Of a stretch of 64,000 nt of DNA, positions 43,113-55,200 are shown in pieces. The stretch is from Bathynomus jamesi (lineage: Eukaryota > Arthropoda > Malacostraca > Isopoda > Cirolanidae): positions 751,001 to 815,000 of the forward strand of contig JAJOZX010000090.1 of NCBI GenBank assembly GCA_023014485.1, written 5' to 3'. The notes under the pieces are model-generated. The model saw only the letters and a program-made list of their open reading frames with translations. It had not been told where the DNA came from and did not search any database. Position 1 is the stretch's first letter. The number at the start of each line of letters is the position of its first letter. The translations under genes were made by a program, and so were the position numbers.

Positions 43113-43614
43113 CATATATCAACATGCGTATGGTTATATGTACTATATTTATTTTTAATAAATCCCCTATACGAAACCCACTTTTTTCTTCAAGACAAAT
43201 TATTATTTTTGTTTCCATTCCCGTTAAGGTCAGATTGACTGTCAGATTTGGCATTCATTAAAAGAGTCAGCAACTGGATGAAATGGAGATTTTCACAATT
43301 GTGAAAACTTTTTCTTTGTCTTTGTCTTTGCTGACACCCAAATAATCCCCGCGTTATGACAATGCCTACGCGAGATGAAAAGAATTGATAAACCAGTTAT
43401 ACTTTTATATTTGGTGTGTGCAATTATTTAACTTTTTCGGCCAATCATCCTTTCTTTGGCACTCTATTTGCTTCTGTGATTGGTTCTAGCAGTAGTTCTA
43501 TATCCAATGCGAGAAAAGTTTGTTCTGCTTTACGACCGGTTCTGAAACTGGCGTTACGTCAAATTCGGAAAGTGGTACCGCTACTGTAATCTTGTCTTTT
43601 AAACGTCGCAAATT

Positions 43615-43845
43615 AAGTAGGTATTTTTAAGTTGTTTAAACGTCAAGAATTAATTTTTATTTTTATTTTATTTTTATTTTATTTTTGTTTTTTTTATTGT
43701 TTTTGCTTTTATTTTAAGTTAGGTCGTTGCGTACATATACGCAAAATTCACCTTTAACGACCTCTACAATAAAAATAAAAATTAAAAAAAATTATTTGCG
43801 ACGTTTAAATACAACTTAAAAGTACACCTAACCTAACCTAACCTA
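43615..43845. repeat. foldback with AACCT end and T-rich arms
   Basis: The left arm TTTTTAAGTTGTTTAAACGT continues to TTAATTTTTATTTTTAT. The right arm is its inverse, ending AAATACAACTTAAAAG, then ACACCTAACCTAACCTAACC. Arms are about 60 bp. The central part is TTTTATT-rich and includes TTAGGTCGTTGCG. The surroundings (43113-43614, 43846-44395) are unassigned. Confidence 0.65.
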
Positions 43846-44395
43846 GACTGTGATCTAAACAAAATCAGTTTTTTGTTTTTTTTCAATAATTTTCGACGTT
43901 AAACTACAAGATTACCACTGTTAGTTCTTCTTAAATTTATATTAATGCACGGTTCTCTTAGTTTCCGCGACTATTGGTGATTGTTTTACTGTTTCTCTAT
44001 TAACATCAAGTAATTTTACTAATATTTTGTAAACTTTTCACTGTCTAGTTATGAGTCTTCGTTAAATGACAATGTATGAATAAGCAAAGTAATTCTGTTA
44101 CTTCCTTCGAAGCAGGAAGGGAATGCTGATAGTAATAAAAGAGATCACTAGTCTGGTTAATGAAAATTTTTTCATGCACCATTTTTTTTAAATTATACTT
44201 TGGGGATCTTGTAAGTGTTACTAATTAGCTTTAGTAGGCAACAAGCTGGAAATTTACTGTGGTTTGCAACACGAAAAACTGAATCAAGATAATGAAGAAA
44301 TTAAGAATGCAACTTGTTAGTGGACGTGTTGCTTCTCATTGAAAGTAATAATAACTTTATCAAATGAGAAGCCAGGAATTAACAGGAAGTACTTT

Positions 44396-44454
44396 GTGTG
44401 TGTGTGTGTGTGTGTGTGTGTGATTCTTAAACAAGACAGGAGTCTATGCGAAAA

Positions 44455-44491
<37 letters not shown>
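44396..44491. repeat. GT run facing a CA run
   Basis: GT at 44396-44421 and CA at 44459-44491 form an inverted pair with a 37-bp spacer. Confidence 0.85.
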
Positions 44492-44497
<6 letters not shown>

Positions 44498-44611
44498 ATT
44501 AAAAGAAATAAGATTTGGATGGGAGTCTTACATACGAAAATATAACATATATATACTGTATATAGTGTTGGTATTTCGTTCAATCCTGAACCATCGTTCG
44601 AAACCATCATA

Positions 44612-44780
44612 AGGTATCATAAAGTGAGGTATATCTTTTCTTGACAGAGGAGACACATTGTTATAATGAACAAGACAGATTACTTATACAAGGCATCACA
44701 AGGTAAGGTATATTCCTGCTTGACAGAGGAAACGTATTCTTATAATGAACAAGACAGATTGCATATACAAAGCTTATTAA
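44612..44780. repeat. tandem duplication, period about 84 bp
   Basis: Two units share AGGTATATCTTTTCTTGACA versus AGGTATATTCCTGCTTGACA, and TTATAATGAACAAGACAGAT. No coding frame. Confidence 0.8.
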
Positions 44781-45119
44781 TTTTTATTGTATGCAGATAA
44801 ATTTTGAATGGTTAATAAACCTATTTTAAGCACCAGATTAAATTAGCAAACAAAATGAATTTCTTTAGAAAATTACAAAATAATAAAACAAGCAAAGAAA
44901 CCTATGATAACCTTCACATATCGGGCTCTTCCCCGAGAATATTATGCGGTTTGCTAAACCCAACTGTCCAGTCTGACAGTTAATATCAGCAATAACTACT
45001 CATAACTATAAACCTACAAACCTCCTGATACCACCCTTAGCTAAAATCCCCTCCAACGCTCATATAACTGATAACTCGTTTAAAGTATCAGACGTAATTT
45101 GTAAAACCACGAATAATGA

Positions 45120-46085
45120 ATACACGGTTTGAAGGAAAAGCCTTCTTCCTTCGGGTTGGATGATGGGTACAGTCCTCCCTTTTCCCAAGTCGGGGAACGA
45201 TCAATCGCATCCTTTGAATAATCGTCTTATATACCTTTGACCTTGTGACTGTGAATGTTTGGGGACAGATGGTAAATCTTCGATTGGTCTGATTTGTGGA
45301 AAGGAGAGTTTGTATCTCTCTTTCTCAGCGTGGCCTCAGGAGGTTGCGCTCTACCACTGGTATCCTGATCCTATTGGAGTTATCCATCTACGAAGTTTTT
45401 ACTGCCAAGCAGAATTTTGCGTGCATATTTATCGATCTAGAGAAAGCCCACGAAACTGCTTTTAGGTATGACATTTTAAAACAGCTCTATACACTTTGGC
45501 TTGTCTCTTGTCTATTCGGCTTTTTTGTCGTACCGAGTGTTTCATGTTGGGTTTGAAGGTGTTCCGTAGGAACCATCCAGTGTCAACTTCTTTGCTGTTG
45601 TCTTTAACGACATTATGTCGACCTTCCCGCCTGCTGTGTCGAGCTCATAATGTGATCTCCTTCCTCACTTCCAGGATGACAGTGGTTGAATGTTGCCTCT
45701 GGACTGGATTTCTCAGTGTTCGGATGTGCATGATTTTCGTTTTTTGTCTTCTGCCTAATCGGAGGAGTTCACTCCTGTAAAGTCATTGGATTTCATGCGT
45801 TAACGACTGGAGGCTGATTTGGCTTCCTCACCTCCACTCCCTTAAGACTTCCTATAAATCTTTCCAGATTCGTGTGCAGCAATAACAGATCTCTGAAGAT
45901 CTGTTGATAGCTCTTTACCACGATGACGACCCATTGCTTACTAATGGCTTGTACACTCATCCATCTTCCATGAAGATTCACAGAAAAAATCCTAGAATTG
46001 AGAATTGCCAACAGTCTCTAATCAATGAACAGCCAACTACTGATACAAATTGTAAATTTTTCAAACCTGAGACGGACACAAAGTA
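45120..46085 (+). pseudogene. jockey-like reverse transcriptase fragment
   Basis: Frames give SGWMMGTVLPFPKSGNDQSH, SLSQRGLRRLRSTTGILILL, FACIFIDLEKAHETAFRYDI with LKQLYTL, and GVP.GTIQCQLL. FIDLEKA carries the first catalytic Asp; the later palm motif survives only as a YVDD-like trace near 45650. The block order is that of jockey-clade LINEs. Multiple frameshifts. It complements the linker fragment at 32290-32885, which may come from a similar family. Confidence 0.78.
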
Positions 46086-46087
46086 TT

Positions 46088-46317
46088 AAATAATTCTGTA
46101 AATAAATGCACGAAAACTTTAGCATTTTAACTTTTTTTATTTTCCTCAAATTCTTTGACGTTTTACATTATATGTTGGAGACCAAATAATACTTTTATTT
46201 GTTAAAATTCCCAAAGAGACGGTAAACTCTTTATAATTATCATATGCATAGTACAAAAGATAAAGACAAATATGACTGAAATATTTCTCTGTACGAATAC
46301 TTATTAGCGGCACTGCA
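46088..46317 (+). mobile_element. solitary Tc1 3' end
   Basis: It is parallel to 37643-37870: GTAAATAAATGCACGAAAAC, TTTTCCTCAAATTCTTTGAC, ATATTTCTCTGTACGAATAC and TTATTAGCGGCACTG. It is the terminal 230 bp of the same Tc1 family with no transposase attached. Confidence 0.8.
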
Positions 46318-46403
46318 GATTAAAGGTATTAGGAATATTTTCGTTTGAAAGAAGTTGTATTTGGGATGACATAACTGAGGAATAGAAAGGATATATATAT
46401 ATA

Positions 46404-47558
46404 CCGGGTGGCCCAATAAAAATGGCACCAATTTTGAGAAGTGATATCTCAATAACCATTGCAGCTAGGGACTTAAAAAAACAACCAAATGAAAGATACA
46501 TCTTTTCTCTTTAAATACTTATTCTATGGCTTGATGGTTATAAGCCCATATAATGCCCGAAATTGGCTTCCAAAAAAAATATATAAAAAAAAAAGTTGCG
46601 CATTTATATTTATTCCTTGATCCTAATTTTAAATGAAATTTTTCTATTCCAGACCCCTCAAGATGGGATTGAGAGAATCTGATAAGAACATTATACAAGC
46701 ACTACGTGAAGAAAAAGGATATTCATTAAACAGAATCCTTTACGAATTTCCAAATAGAAATTGGAAAAAAAGAACTGTGGCACATTTTTTACAAAAACTT
46801 AAAGAAACCGGCAGCAGTCAACGGCGTCTGGGAAGTGGTCGACCAGAAACTATTAGAACGCCAGAAAACATTGAAAAAGTAAATGAAATGGTTTTAAGTC
46901 AAGAGGAACAACCGGGAACAAGTAAAAGTGAACGTGAAGTTGCGAAAGAAACCGGGATTTCACGTTCATCAGTACAGCGAATAATTCGCTGTACTGATGA
47001 ACGTGAAATCCCGGTTTCTTTCGCAACTTCACGTTCACTTTTACTTGTTCCCGGTTGTTCCTCTTGACTTAAAACAATTTCATTTACTTTTTCAATGTTT
47101 TCTGGCGTTCTAATAGTTTCTGGTCGACCACTTCCCAGACGCCGTTGACTGCTGCCGGTTTCTTTAAGTTTTTGTAAAAAATGTGCCACAGTTCTTTTTT
47201 TCCAATTTCTATTTGGAAATTCGTAAAGGATTCTGTTTAATGAATATCCTTTTTCTTCACGTAGTGCTTGTATAATGTTCTTATCAGATTCTCTCAATCC
47301 CATCTTGAGGGGTCTGGAATAGAAAATTTCATTTAAAATTAGGATCAAGGAATAAATATAATTGCGCAACTTTTTTTTTATATATTTTTTTTTGGAAGCC
47401 AATTTCGGGCATTATATGGGCTTATAACCATCAAGCCATAGAATAAATATTTAAAGAGAAAAGAATTATCTTTCATTTGGTTGTTTTTTAAGTCCCTAGC
47501 TGCAATGGTTATTGAGATATCACTTCTCAAAATTGGTGCCATTTTTTTGGCCACCCGA
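46404..47558. mobile_element. giant palindrome of a maT-like mariner 5' half
   Basis: Two arms of about 575 bp are near-perfect inverse copies meeting at a single base (46983, in GCGAATAATTCGC). The outer ends are CCGGGTGGCCCAATAAAAAT and its inverse ending TTGGCCACCCG. Each arm encodes the N-terminal domain of a maT-type transposase: MGLRESDKNIIQALREEKGY, NWKKRTVAHFLQKLKETGSS, RRLGSGRPETIRTPENIEKV, and the helix EREVAKETGISRSSVQRII. The frames are open on both strands (46633-47067 and 47402-46899). The catalytic domain is missing from both halves. Arms differ by only a few bases and small indels. Confidence 0.95.
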
Positions 47559-47565
47559 TATATAT

Positions 47566-48360
47566 TGAGCCGGCAAAAAAAAAGGGAGACCTCGAACTTT
47601 AGCTGTAAAATCCTAAGTTATGGTCAGATTTCACTATTTTTTTCACACCCCACAACTAAGTACATTTCCTATACTGTGAGCGGATTTCAAAGAAAACTAA
47701 TGAAAATTACGGATTTATTGAACATTTCTCTATGCCACTAAAAATTCTCAATTTTCACTACTACTGCATTGTATGTGCAGATAAAAAGTTACAAAGTACT
47801 CACATATGGTCCTACCTTGATATTAAAAAAACTCGATATGTTTACCACGAACTTCTAGAACCTTTTTCAGTCTAGGACAAACTCATATATGGCTTTATTG
47901 ATTTGTTCTTGTGGTAGCTCATCCCATTTTTTCAGAAGAAGCTGTCATAAATGAGAAACATTTCTTACTTTGACCTGATAAATTCTCTGTGACAAATTTT
48001 CCCAAAGGCCGTAATCGACAGGATTTAAATCAGGACTGTTTGGTGACCAAATTTAATACCGCTACCTGGTATTCTTTTGATATCTCCTGTTTTATCGATT
48101 TTCTTGAGAAGCTTGTCCAAACCTCATGCAGTTGGTTTGCGTTAATTAAAATCGCTTTAATTATCAACTTGAACCTATGATAAGCAAGATTTTTCTGGAA
48201 TATTCGCCATAAATCCAATTTCTCAGCTAAAATGCTAAAAGATGGCATACCAACCATAAAATTACCTAGTACTAACATACTAAAATTTCATGGTTCTATG
48301 TACTGTATTTGCAGAGATATGAAAGATATAAAGGGTCTCCCTTTTTTTTTTGTCGACCCG
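47566..48360 (-). mobile_element. decayed mariner (maT/Tc1-like) element
   Basis: The inverted ends are GAGCCGGCAAAAAAAAAGGG and CCCTTTTTTTTTTGTCGACC. The minus strand holds a transposase tail: SPDLNPVDYGLWENLSQRIY-like with QVKVRNVS, then KKWDELPQEQINKAIYEFVL. The upstream catalytic part is degraded. It lies directly after the giant palindrome. A TA run follows at 48361. Confidence 0.78.
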
Positions 48361-48369
48361 ATATATATA

Positions 48370-48515
48370 GCGTCTCTGTGGTGTAGTAGTTAGCGTCGCT
48401 GACTACGAATCCATCGGCCCCTGGATCGAGACCCGGTGACGGCAGCCGGCGCACAGTAAAACTCAGCTATTCATCCTTCCACACAATAAAGAAAGTGGTT
48501 GGTAGATAAATGGGT
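48370..48515 (+). mobile_element. SINE-A, copy 2
   Basis: The A box is in GGTGTAGTAGTTAGCGTCGC, and the B-box region is CTGGATCGAGACCC. The body GACGGCAGCCGGCGCACAGT and TTCATCCTTCCACAC matches copy 1. It ends AAAGAAAGTGGTTGGTAGAT and joins SINE-B directly. Confidence 0.88.
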
Positions 48516-48522
48516 ACCCTGG

Positions 48523-48668
48523 GTGGCCTAGTGGTTAAGACGCTGGGCTGTTGGTGGGGCGTGGTTCGGATTCCACGTTAAACTGTAGGTCTAAGGTAGA
48601 GTGAAAAGCTTGACCTTCATCAGAATGAACAATTCGGGCGGAAGCTAACCAAAGGTTACCAAAGGTAT
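48523..48668 (+). mobile_element. SINE-B, copy 2, adjoining SINE-A
   Basis: CTGGGTGGCCTAGTGGTTAA (A box) and GGTTCGGATTCCACG (B box), then the same body as at 42955, ending ACCAAAGGTTACC. The direct A-B junction recurs at 58670-59125, which suggests a composite or dimeric unit. Confidence 0.88.
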
Positions 48669-49159
48669 ATATAAACAAATCATTTCATCGGAAACTATCA
48701 ATAGAAATATAGGTCACTTGTAGAATAGACCTATGTAAATATTTTTTCACTTATAGGGTGATGGTTTTTTGCAATGATCTACCAAATATAGTGTCGAATG
48801 GGAGTACTTTCATAGCTCTAAGAAAGAACTTTATAAATATTTAATCACTGACTCATTCTTTGGGAAACTAGTTAACAAGTTTTCATTTTTGACAAACTAA
48901 CTGAAAAATAAATTTGAATGTAAGTCAAAGTAAAAATTGAAAATTGGAAAGTATCTTTAATATTTGAAACTTGTTAGAATTAAGGCTATTCTGTCATGTA
49001 AAGCAAAGTTTATTAATTTGGGTGTTTCATTAAACTGGGTAGCATTGATGAATTACATCAGCTTTAACTGGAAGGAAGGAAAGCTTCTTTGTACATATTA
49101 AACATATTGAAACTTTGCTATACCTGCCTGTCTTTTACAGTTAGGAAGATTACTGTATT
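48669..49159. other. unassigned AT-rich stretch
   Basis: No recognisable feature. Confidence 0.4.
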
Positions 49160-49167
49160 GTCTAAGT

Positions 49168-49383
49168 CAGCGGTTCTCAAACTTTTTCTTCTCCTGTACC
49201 CCTTGAATTCTTTCACGGGATTTTCTGGATTTTCGAGAGAGATAGACGATTTTTACTTTCTTTACGACCGTGTGACTTGTGGCCGTTTGTTAATCGTATA
49301 TAAAATTAAAAGGGTTATATTTTCAGGACCGACCCCTTCGCGTACCCCTGGGGGTACGCCGTACCCCAGTTTGAGAACCACTG
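49168..49383. mobile_element. hAT MITE with perfect 8-bp TSD
   Basis: The ends are CAGCGGTTCTCAAACTTTTT and CAGTTTGAGAACCACTG, a widespread hAT terminus type. The perfect duplication GTCTAAGT lies at 49160-49167 and 49384-49391. The interior has a CGTACCCCTGGGGGTACG palindrome near 49333-49350. No coding sequence. Confidence 0.94.
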
Positions 49384-49775
49384 GTCTAAGTGTTTTGAGG
49401 AACACGTGTAAAACTATGGGCCAATATAAAAGAGACACAAGATAGTGTAAACAGGAAGAGGAATTGCAAGACTATAGAAGAATCATTCTTCAAACATTCT
49501 TAATAATGTGGGAAGGGTTAATCTTACTATGGAATTCTAATGAAGCACCTGTCAGAGGTTTCAAGGAAAATATCTGCACTTCACTTCCTGAAATTAGGAG
49601 TCCCATTAAAGAGTTAAAAACTAGTTTTGCCTCAGGTAGCTGAACAATCATACGAACACTTAAAATATGCCATTCATATGAGGAGTCTGTGTATCTCATT
49701 GCTTTTCTCAACCATACTTACTCATAGTTATATTCCTGCAGAGTTTATGAGAGTATATAACTTGCACCTGAAAGG

Positions 49776-49782
<7 letters not shown>

Positions 49783-49816
<34 letters not shown>

Positions 49817-49934
49817 GAAGGAGATCATATGTATTTAAATACATATACAGTATATTATATATTGGTATTTAAATACATATATTATATATTGGTATTTAAA
49901 TACATATATATTATATATTGGTATTTAAATACAT
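49783..49934. repeat. GT microsatellite and 31-bp tandem repeat
   Basis: A GT run at 49781-49814 is followed by about four units of GTATTTAAATACATA with TATTATATATTG (49830-49934). The last unit serves as the probable insertion site of the full-length LINE-P. Confidence 0.88.
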
Positions 49935-50140
49935 AGTGTGTTTTGCTGTTGTGGCGGTTACACGTGTTTCGATCGAAGTCCGAATAAAAGCGATATTACA
50001 GTAAAAATCCTGCAGTTAATCAGTTTTAAACGGTGCCGATATTGTGAGGTAATTGATAGTGCATAGCGGTATTTCTTTTTAAAAAAGTAAAAATCGCGGC
50101 GTATACCAAAAAAAGTTAATAAAATCAAAGTGAATTAATA

Positions 50141-51045
50141 CAGGGCGTCCCAAAAAAATGTATACACACTTTAACAGCTGATAGCTCAATTGATGTTTCT
50201 TTCTTTCCAAGTTAAACCCATTAGAATTAATAATGGCAGTCAGACTAAGCTTTGAACAAAGGAAATTCATTCTAAAATGCTACTGAAAGTGTGAAAACGC
50301 AGTTGAAGTGCAAAGACAGTTTAGGAGGGAGTTTCAAACAGATCCACCAACGCGACTTACCATCACTCGAATTAGAGATAAGTTTGAAGCCGATGGAACT
50401 GTTCAGAATGTCCACAAGAGCGTTCCGGAAGACCACGGACATCGACAAGCCCCACAAAGCAAGAAAGAGTACTGGAAACGTATCACCAAAGTCCAAGAAA
50501 ATCTGTGCGGCAAGCGAGTCGTGAGGTAGGAATTTCAGAATCGTCTGTCCAACGCATTTTGAAGCGCTGTCAATGGAAAAGTTACATTCCAAGATTAGTC
50601 CATGCTATTAATGAAGATGATCCGGACCGAAGAGTGGAGTATTGCGAGTGGTACTTGGCACGATGTGGATGTGGATTGGACGAAGGGGTTTCGTAGAATA
50701 CCCTCCGCGTTCACCAGACCTCACACCACTAGACTTTTTTTTATGGGGATACTTAAAAGACAAAGTCTACGCTATAAAACCTGCAACAGTCGCTGAATTG
50801 AGAGCAGCCATTGAACGAGAATGCACACAAATACCAAACGAAATGTTTCGTGATGTTTGCGATTCCATTGCTTCGCGTTATCAGCAGTGCCTGGACCAGA
50901 ACGGACGTCAGTTTGAAAACAGGCGTTGACAAAACAATTAAATAATGTCTGTAGATTCTATTACATTTTGAAAATGAAATGTATTTTAATAAACACTGCC
51001 TTTATAAGTATTTAAAGTGTGTATACATTTTTTTGGGACGCCCTG
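50141..51045 (+). mobile_element. internally deleted mariner in the LINE-P 5' UTR
   Basis: The ends are CAGGGCGTCCCAAAAAAATG and its inverse ending TTTGGGACGCCCTG, extended by TATACACACTTTAA, with TA flanks at 50139-50140 and 51046-51047. The coding remains are MAVRLSFEQRKFILKCY, a stop, [52 protein letters not shown], then YPPRSPDLTPLDFFLWGYLK and a complete C-terminus ending CLDQNGRQFENRR. The first two catalytic acids have been lost in a deletion around 50690. It lies upstream of LINE-P ORF1 and may alter its promoter. Confidence 0.92.
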
Positions 51046-51293
51046 TATATACAGCATTTGTTTTTGTTATTTTTCCGAGTCTCTTTGTGAGGAAAGTTTT
51101 GTTTTTTTGAAGTGCCCGCAAATATCCCCCCATTATCCCCCGCAGCCACGTCGAGAGGACCAATCAGTGAGAAGTATACAGCGTGCCACATCCCCTACCC
51201 TGGAGTAACGGAAAATTCTTTCCCTCACACAGCTTGAGTCATCCCCCACCCAATACCTCCCATAATACCCCCTTTTTGAGTCACTTCACCAAC

Positions 51294-52226
51294 ATGGAAA
51301 TTAATGCATACATGCAACTCTGTGGTATCTGTAAAGCTGCAACAGCTGAGACAGAGGCGATCAGGTGCGATTTTTGTCAGCTACTTTTTGATTTTAAATG
51401 CCTAGAATGGGGAGATGAAAAAATCTCCCTTATAACGAACGCAAAGCAGTTTAATGGAATAAAATTTTTCTGCGAGAACTGCTTGACCGAATTAAACTCT
51501 TTTACGGTATTTAAAGCAGAAAGAGACTACGAGAAGAGAATGAAAGAGGAAAGTGGAAACAAAGAACAGTGGAAAACGGAAGAAACGGAGAAAGGCGAAA
51601 TAGAAAGAATTCAAATACCGTCACAAAATGAGGCCGAAAACACACAGGCGACAAAGAGTGTAAAGACAACACACAGCATAAGGGCAACGAAGGACACAAA
51701 CACAACTAGCACAAATAGCACAAATAGGACAAGACAAGAGGGCAGTCAAGTAAACGAAGTAAAACTGTCCCCCAATAAGGAGCAAAAAACAAAAGCCAAG
51801 AGTAAATATGGGGAAGGAATTATATGCAGGTATTATATAAAAGAAAATTGCAGATTTAAAAGAGGACAATGTATATATGAACATCCCCCAATATGCAATT
51901 TCTTCTATAATAATGGTCATTGTAAATTTGGAGACGGATGTAAATTCTACCACCCGGACATTTGCAGAACTTACGCAAAATACGGAACCTGCAAATTCGG
52001 GAATAAATGCTACTATCAACATCTCCCGACGGACTCAACGAACAAAGGAAAAAGTTTAAATGACAATAGGAATAAAAATAACAATAGGAACACAATAAGC
52101 GAACAAGAAAATTTTTTCAACATCTCAGACACCTTACGAATGCTAAATGTCATCCACATGCAGTTGACACAGCTGGAAACCCCCGAGCCAAATCGCTACC
52201 GGGCAAGAAGCTACCAATACAAGTAG
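51294..52226 (+). CDS. LINE-P ORF1 protein: PHD finger plus three CCCH zinc fingers
   Basis: 310 aa from ATG at 51294 (first Met after the conserved UTR blocks; the open frame extends upstream but has no better start). Residues 10-63 form a PHD-like finger: CGIC, CDFC, FKCLEW and CENC. Residues about 85-170 are charged and low-complexity (Glu, Lys, Thr, Asn). Residues about 178-245 hold three CCCH fingers: CRYYIKENCRFKRGQCIYEH, CNFFYNNGHCKFGDGCKFYH and CRTYAKYGTCKFGNKCYYQH, with spacing C-x7/8-C-x5/6-C-x3-H. CCCH fingers generally bind RNA and PHD fingers bind histone tails. The likely role is packaging LINE RNA and perhaps tethering to chromatin. Intact. Confidence 0.9.
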   Translation: MEINAYMQLCGICKAATAETEAIRCDFCQLLFDFKCLEWGDEKISLITNAKQFNGIKFFCENCLTELNSFTVFKAERDYEKRMKEESGNKEQWKTEETEKGEIERIQIPSQNEAENTQATKSVKTTHSIRATKDTNTTSTNSTNRTRQEGSQVNEVKLSPNKEQKTKAKSKYGEGIICRYYIKENCRFKRGQCIYEHPPICNFFYNNGHCKFGDGCKFYHPDICRTYAKYGTCKFGNKCYYQHLPTDSTNKGKSLNDNRNKNNNRNTISEQENFFNISDTLRMLNVIHMQLTQLETPEPNRYRARSYQYK

Positions 52227-52297
52227 GAGGAAACGGATCTCTTTCGGAGGATCATAGAGCAACGAATCAAGCGATATCGAAGGAAAACGAACTTGAA

Positions 52298-55200
52298 ATG
52301 CACAAGGGGCAACGAAAAACAGAGAACATAAAAATTGTCCTGGCTAATATTCAAGGAATAAGACCAAACCAATCACTCAATAAGGTTTCGTACCTGAAAG
52401 GATTTATGGACGAAACAAGGGCGGACATCGCATGCCTCACAGAAACTCATCTTAAAGATTGCCAAGGAAATTGTGAAAACTGCGAACATTGTATTGATAA
52501 GAAAGAGATAAATATAGAGGGCTTCAACTTACTAAGAGCGGATAGAACGACGAGACGGAAAGGTGGCTGTGCTATATATGTACAGGAAGGTCATATGACA
52601 GAGACGATAATAAGTAAATCAAACAGCTATGTGGAACTCCTAGCAGTGAAAATAGAAAAACTAAACTTGATAGTAATAGTCATCTATAGACCTCCAAGCA
52701 CCCCAACCGAAAAATTCTCGGAGGCCATTGATGACATTAGAAAGCTAATAAAGGCCATAAACCCTCCATCCCCCAATATAATGATCTGCGGAGACTTTAA
52801 CTTCCCATTTATAAAATACAAAAAGGTGAATAGGAATATATATATTCACCAGGACAAGGGGGGCACAAGAGAAGATCAGGAACAAGCAAAAATGTTGATG
52901 GCTCTCACAAACGAGTTTATGCTGACACAGGAGATAACAGAAAATACCAGAAAAAATAACTGCCTGGATCTGGTATTCACGAATAACACGAACTTGATTG
53001 CTGATATAAAAATAACCCCAACCATTATCTCAGACCACAACTTAATCGAGATATCAACAAATATGATGGCAGCATTAGAAGACAATACACATATTGTGGA
53101 AAGAAGTAAATTCGGGGCCTTTAACTTAAACTCGAAGACTATAAATTGGGAAGCAATCAGATCGCACATGGCCCAAATAGAATGGAGAACAATTTTCGAG
53201 AATAAAACAACTGAAGAAATGCTAACAACTTTGGAGGAAAAAACGCTGAGAATTTTAGAAAAATATGCTCCGAAATCACAGCCAAAAGGAAAGAGGAGCT
53301 GGCTAGAAAGGCAAAAGAGAAGACTATTCCGCAAAAGAAAGAGAGTGGAGGCGAAGTTAGGAAACTGCGGAGATAATGGCAGGAAAATAATAAAAGAAAA
53401 ACTGGAGGGTATCGATAGGGAAATACAAGCCCTGATTAAGGACCATACAGAGAGGGAAGAGGAAAAGGCGGTAGAAGCAATAAAGGAAAATCCAAAATAC
53501 TTCTATAGCTATGCAAAAAGGAAAACAAAAACGCGCGCCGCTATTGGGCCCTTAAGGACGGGAAATAATGAACTAACCGACGATCCAAAAGAAATATCTG
53601 ATACATTGAGAGCTCAATATGAATCAGTTTTCAGTACCCCAAAAAGTGACAAAGCGATACCTGACATAAATGCATTCTTTGAAGAGGAATTGCAAGGAGA
53701 GTATATAACAGACTTTGAGTTTACACCAGAAGATGTAGCGAGAGCTATAGAACAAATGAAACTACATTCAGCTGCAGGTCCGGACAATTGGAACGCATTA
53801 TTGATTAAAAACTGTAAAAATGAAATAGCTACACCTTTATACTGGATATGGAGAAGATCCCTAGACACTGGGGAAATACCGAGCATCTTGAAAAGAGCAA
53901 ACATTGTCCCTATATATAAAGGAGGGGACAGATCTCAAGCAAAGAACTATAGACCAGTGTCATTGACGTCCCACCTCACCAAAGTATTTGAAAGAATAGT
54001 TAGAGAGAAAATTTATGATTTCCTGGAGACACGGGAAAGATTCAACGAAAATCAGCATGGATTCCGATCAGGTAGATCATGCCTATCACAACTAATAGAG
54101 CACTACAACAATATCCTAGATGCATTGGAAGGCAATGACAACTACGATGTTATATACACAGATTTTGCTAAAGCTTTCGATAAATGTGACCATGGTATAA
54201 TAGGACATAAAATTAAAGACATGGGAATAACAGGCAAAGTGGGAAAATGGATCTACAACTTCCTTAGTGATCGTCTGCAGGTCGTCAAAATTCAAGGTAT
54301 ATCATCATCAGAATCGGAAGTACGCAGCTCAGTACCACAAGGGACAGTACTGGCCCCACTCCTGTTCATTATCATGCTAACAGACATAGACAGCGGAGTA
54401 AACAGCAATAGTATAGTAACATCCTTTGCAGACGATACAAAGATCAGCAGAAAAATCAGCGATGTACATGACGTGGAGGCCTTGCAGAGGGACACGAACA
54501 AAATATACAAATGGTCAGAAGACAACATGTCATTCAACGCCGAGAAATTTCAGCTCTTGAGATATGGTAGAAAAGAAGAACTTAAACAGACTGCATATTA
54601 TGCTCCAGATAGACAGGAAATTCAGAGAAGCATGAAAGCGATTGATCTCGGGATAATAATGACAGATGATGCGAAATTCGAAACACAAAATCAGATAGCG
54701 ATAAATAAAGCAAAAAGAGTCGCCGGACAGGTTCTAAGAACGTTCAAGAGAAGGGACAGGACAGTAATGATTCCCCTGCTAAAAACACTGATTATACCAA
54801 AACTTGAATACTGCTCAGTTTTGACGTCCCCATATAAAAAGGAAGAAACTAATAAACTAGAAGAAACGCAAAGGCATTTCACAGCCAAGATTGATGGCTG
54901 CAAAGAACTCAACTACTGGGAAAGACTACGTAAACTAAATCTGTACTCACTGGAAAGAAGAAGAGAGAGGTACATCATAATCTACATATGGAAAATGATC
55001 GAAAAACTGGTACCAAACCTAAAACTAAACCCAATTACCATTCAAACAACACTGGAAAATAGGAAAGGCAGAATGTGTAGTGTTCCCAAATTAAAAGCAC
55101 GACAAGGGACCTCCTCAACCCTGAAGGAAAATAGCTTGGTTGTCAGGGGGCCAAGACTTTTCAACCAGCTTCCTAAGGACCTCAGAAACGTAACGGGGGT

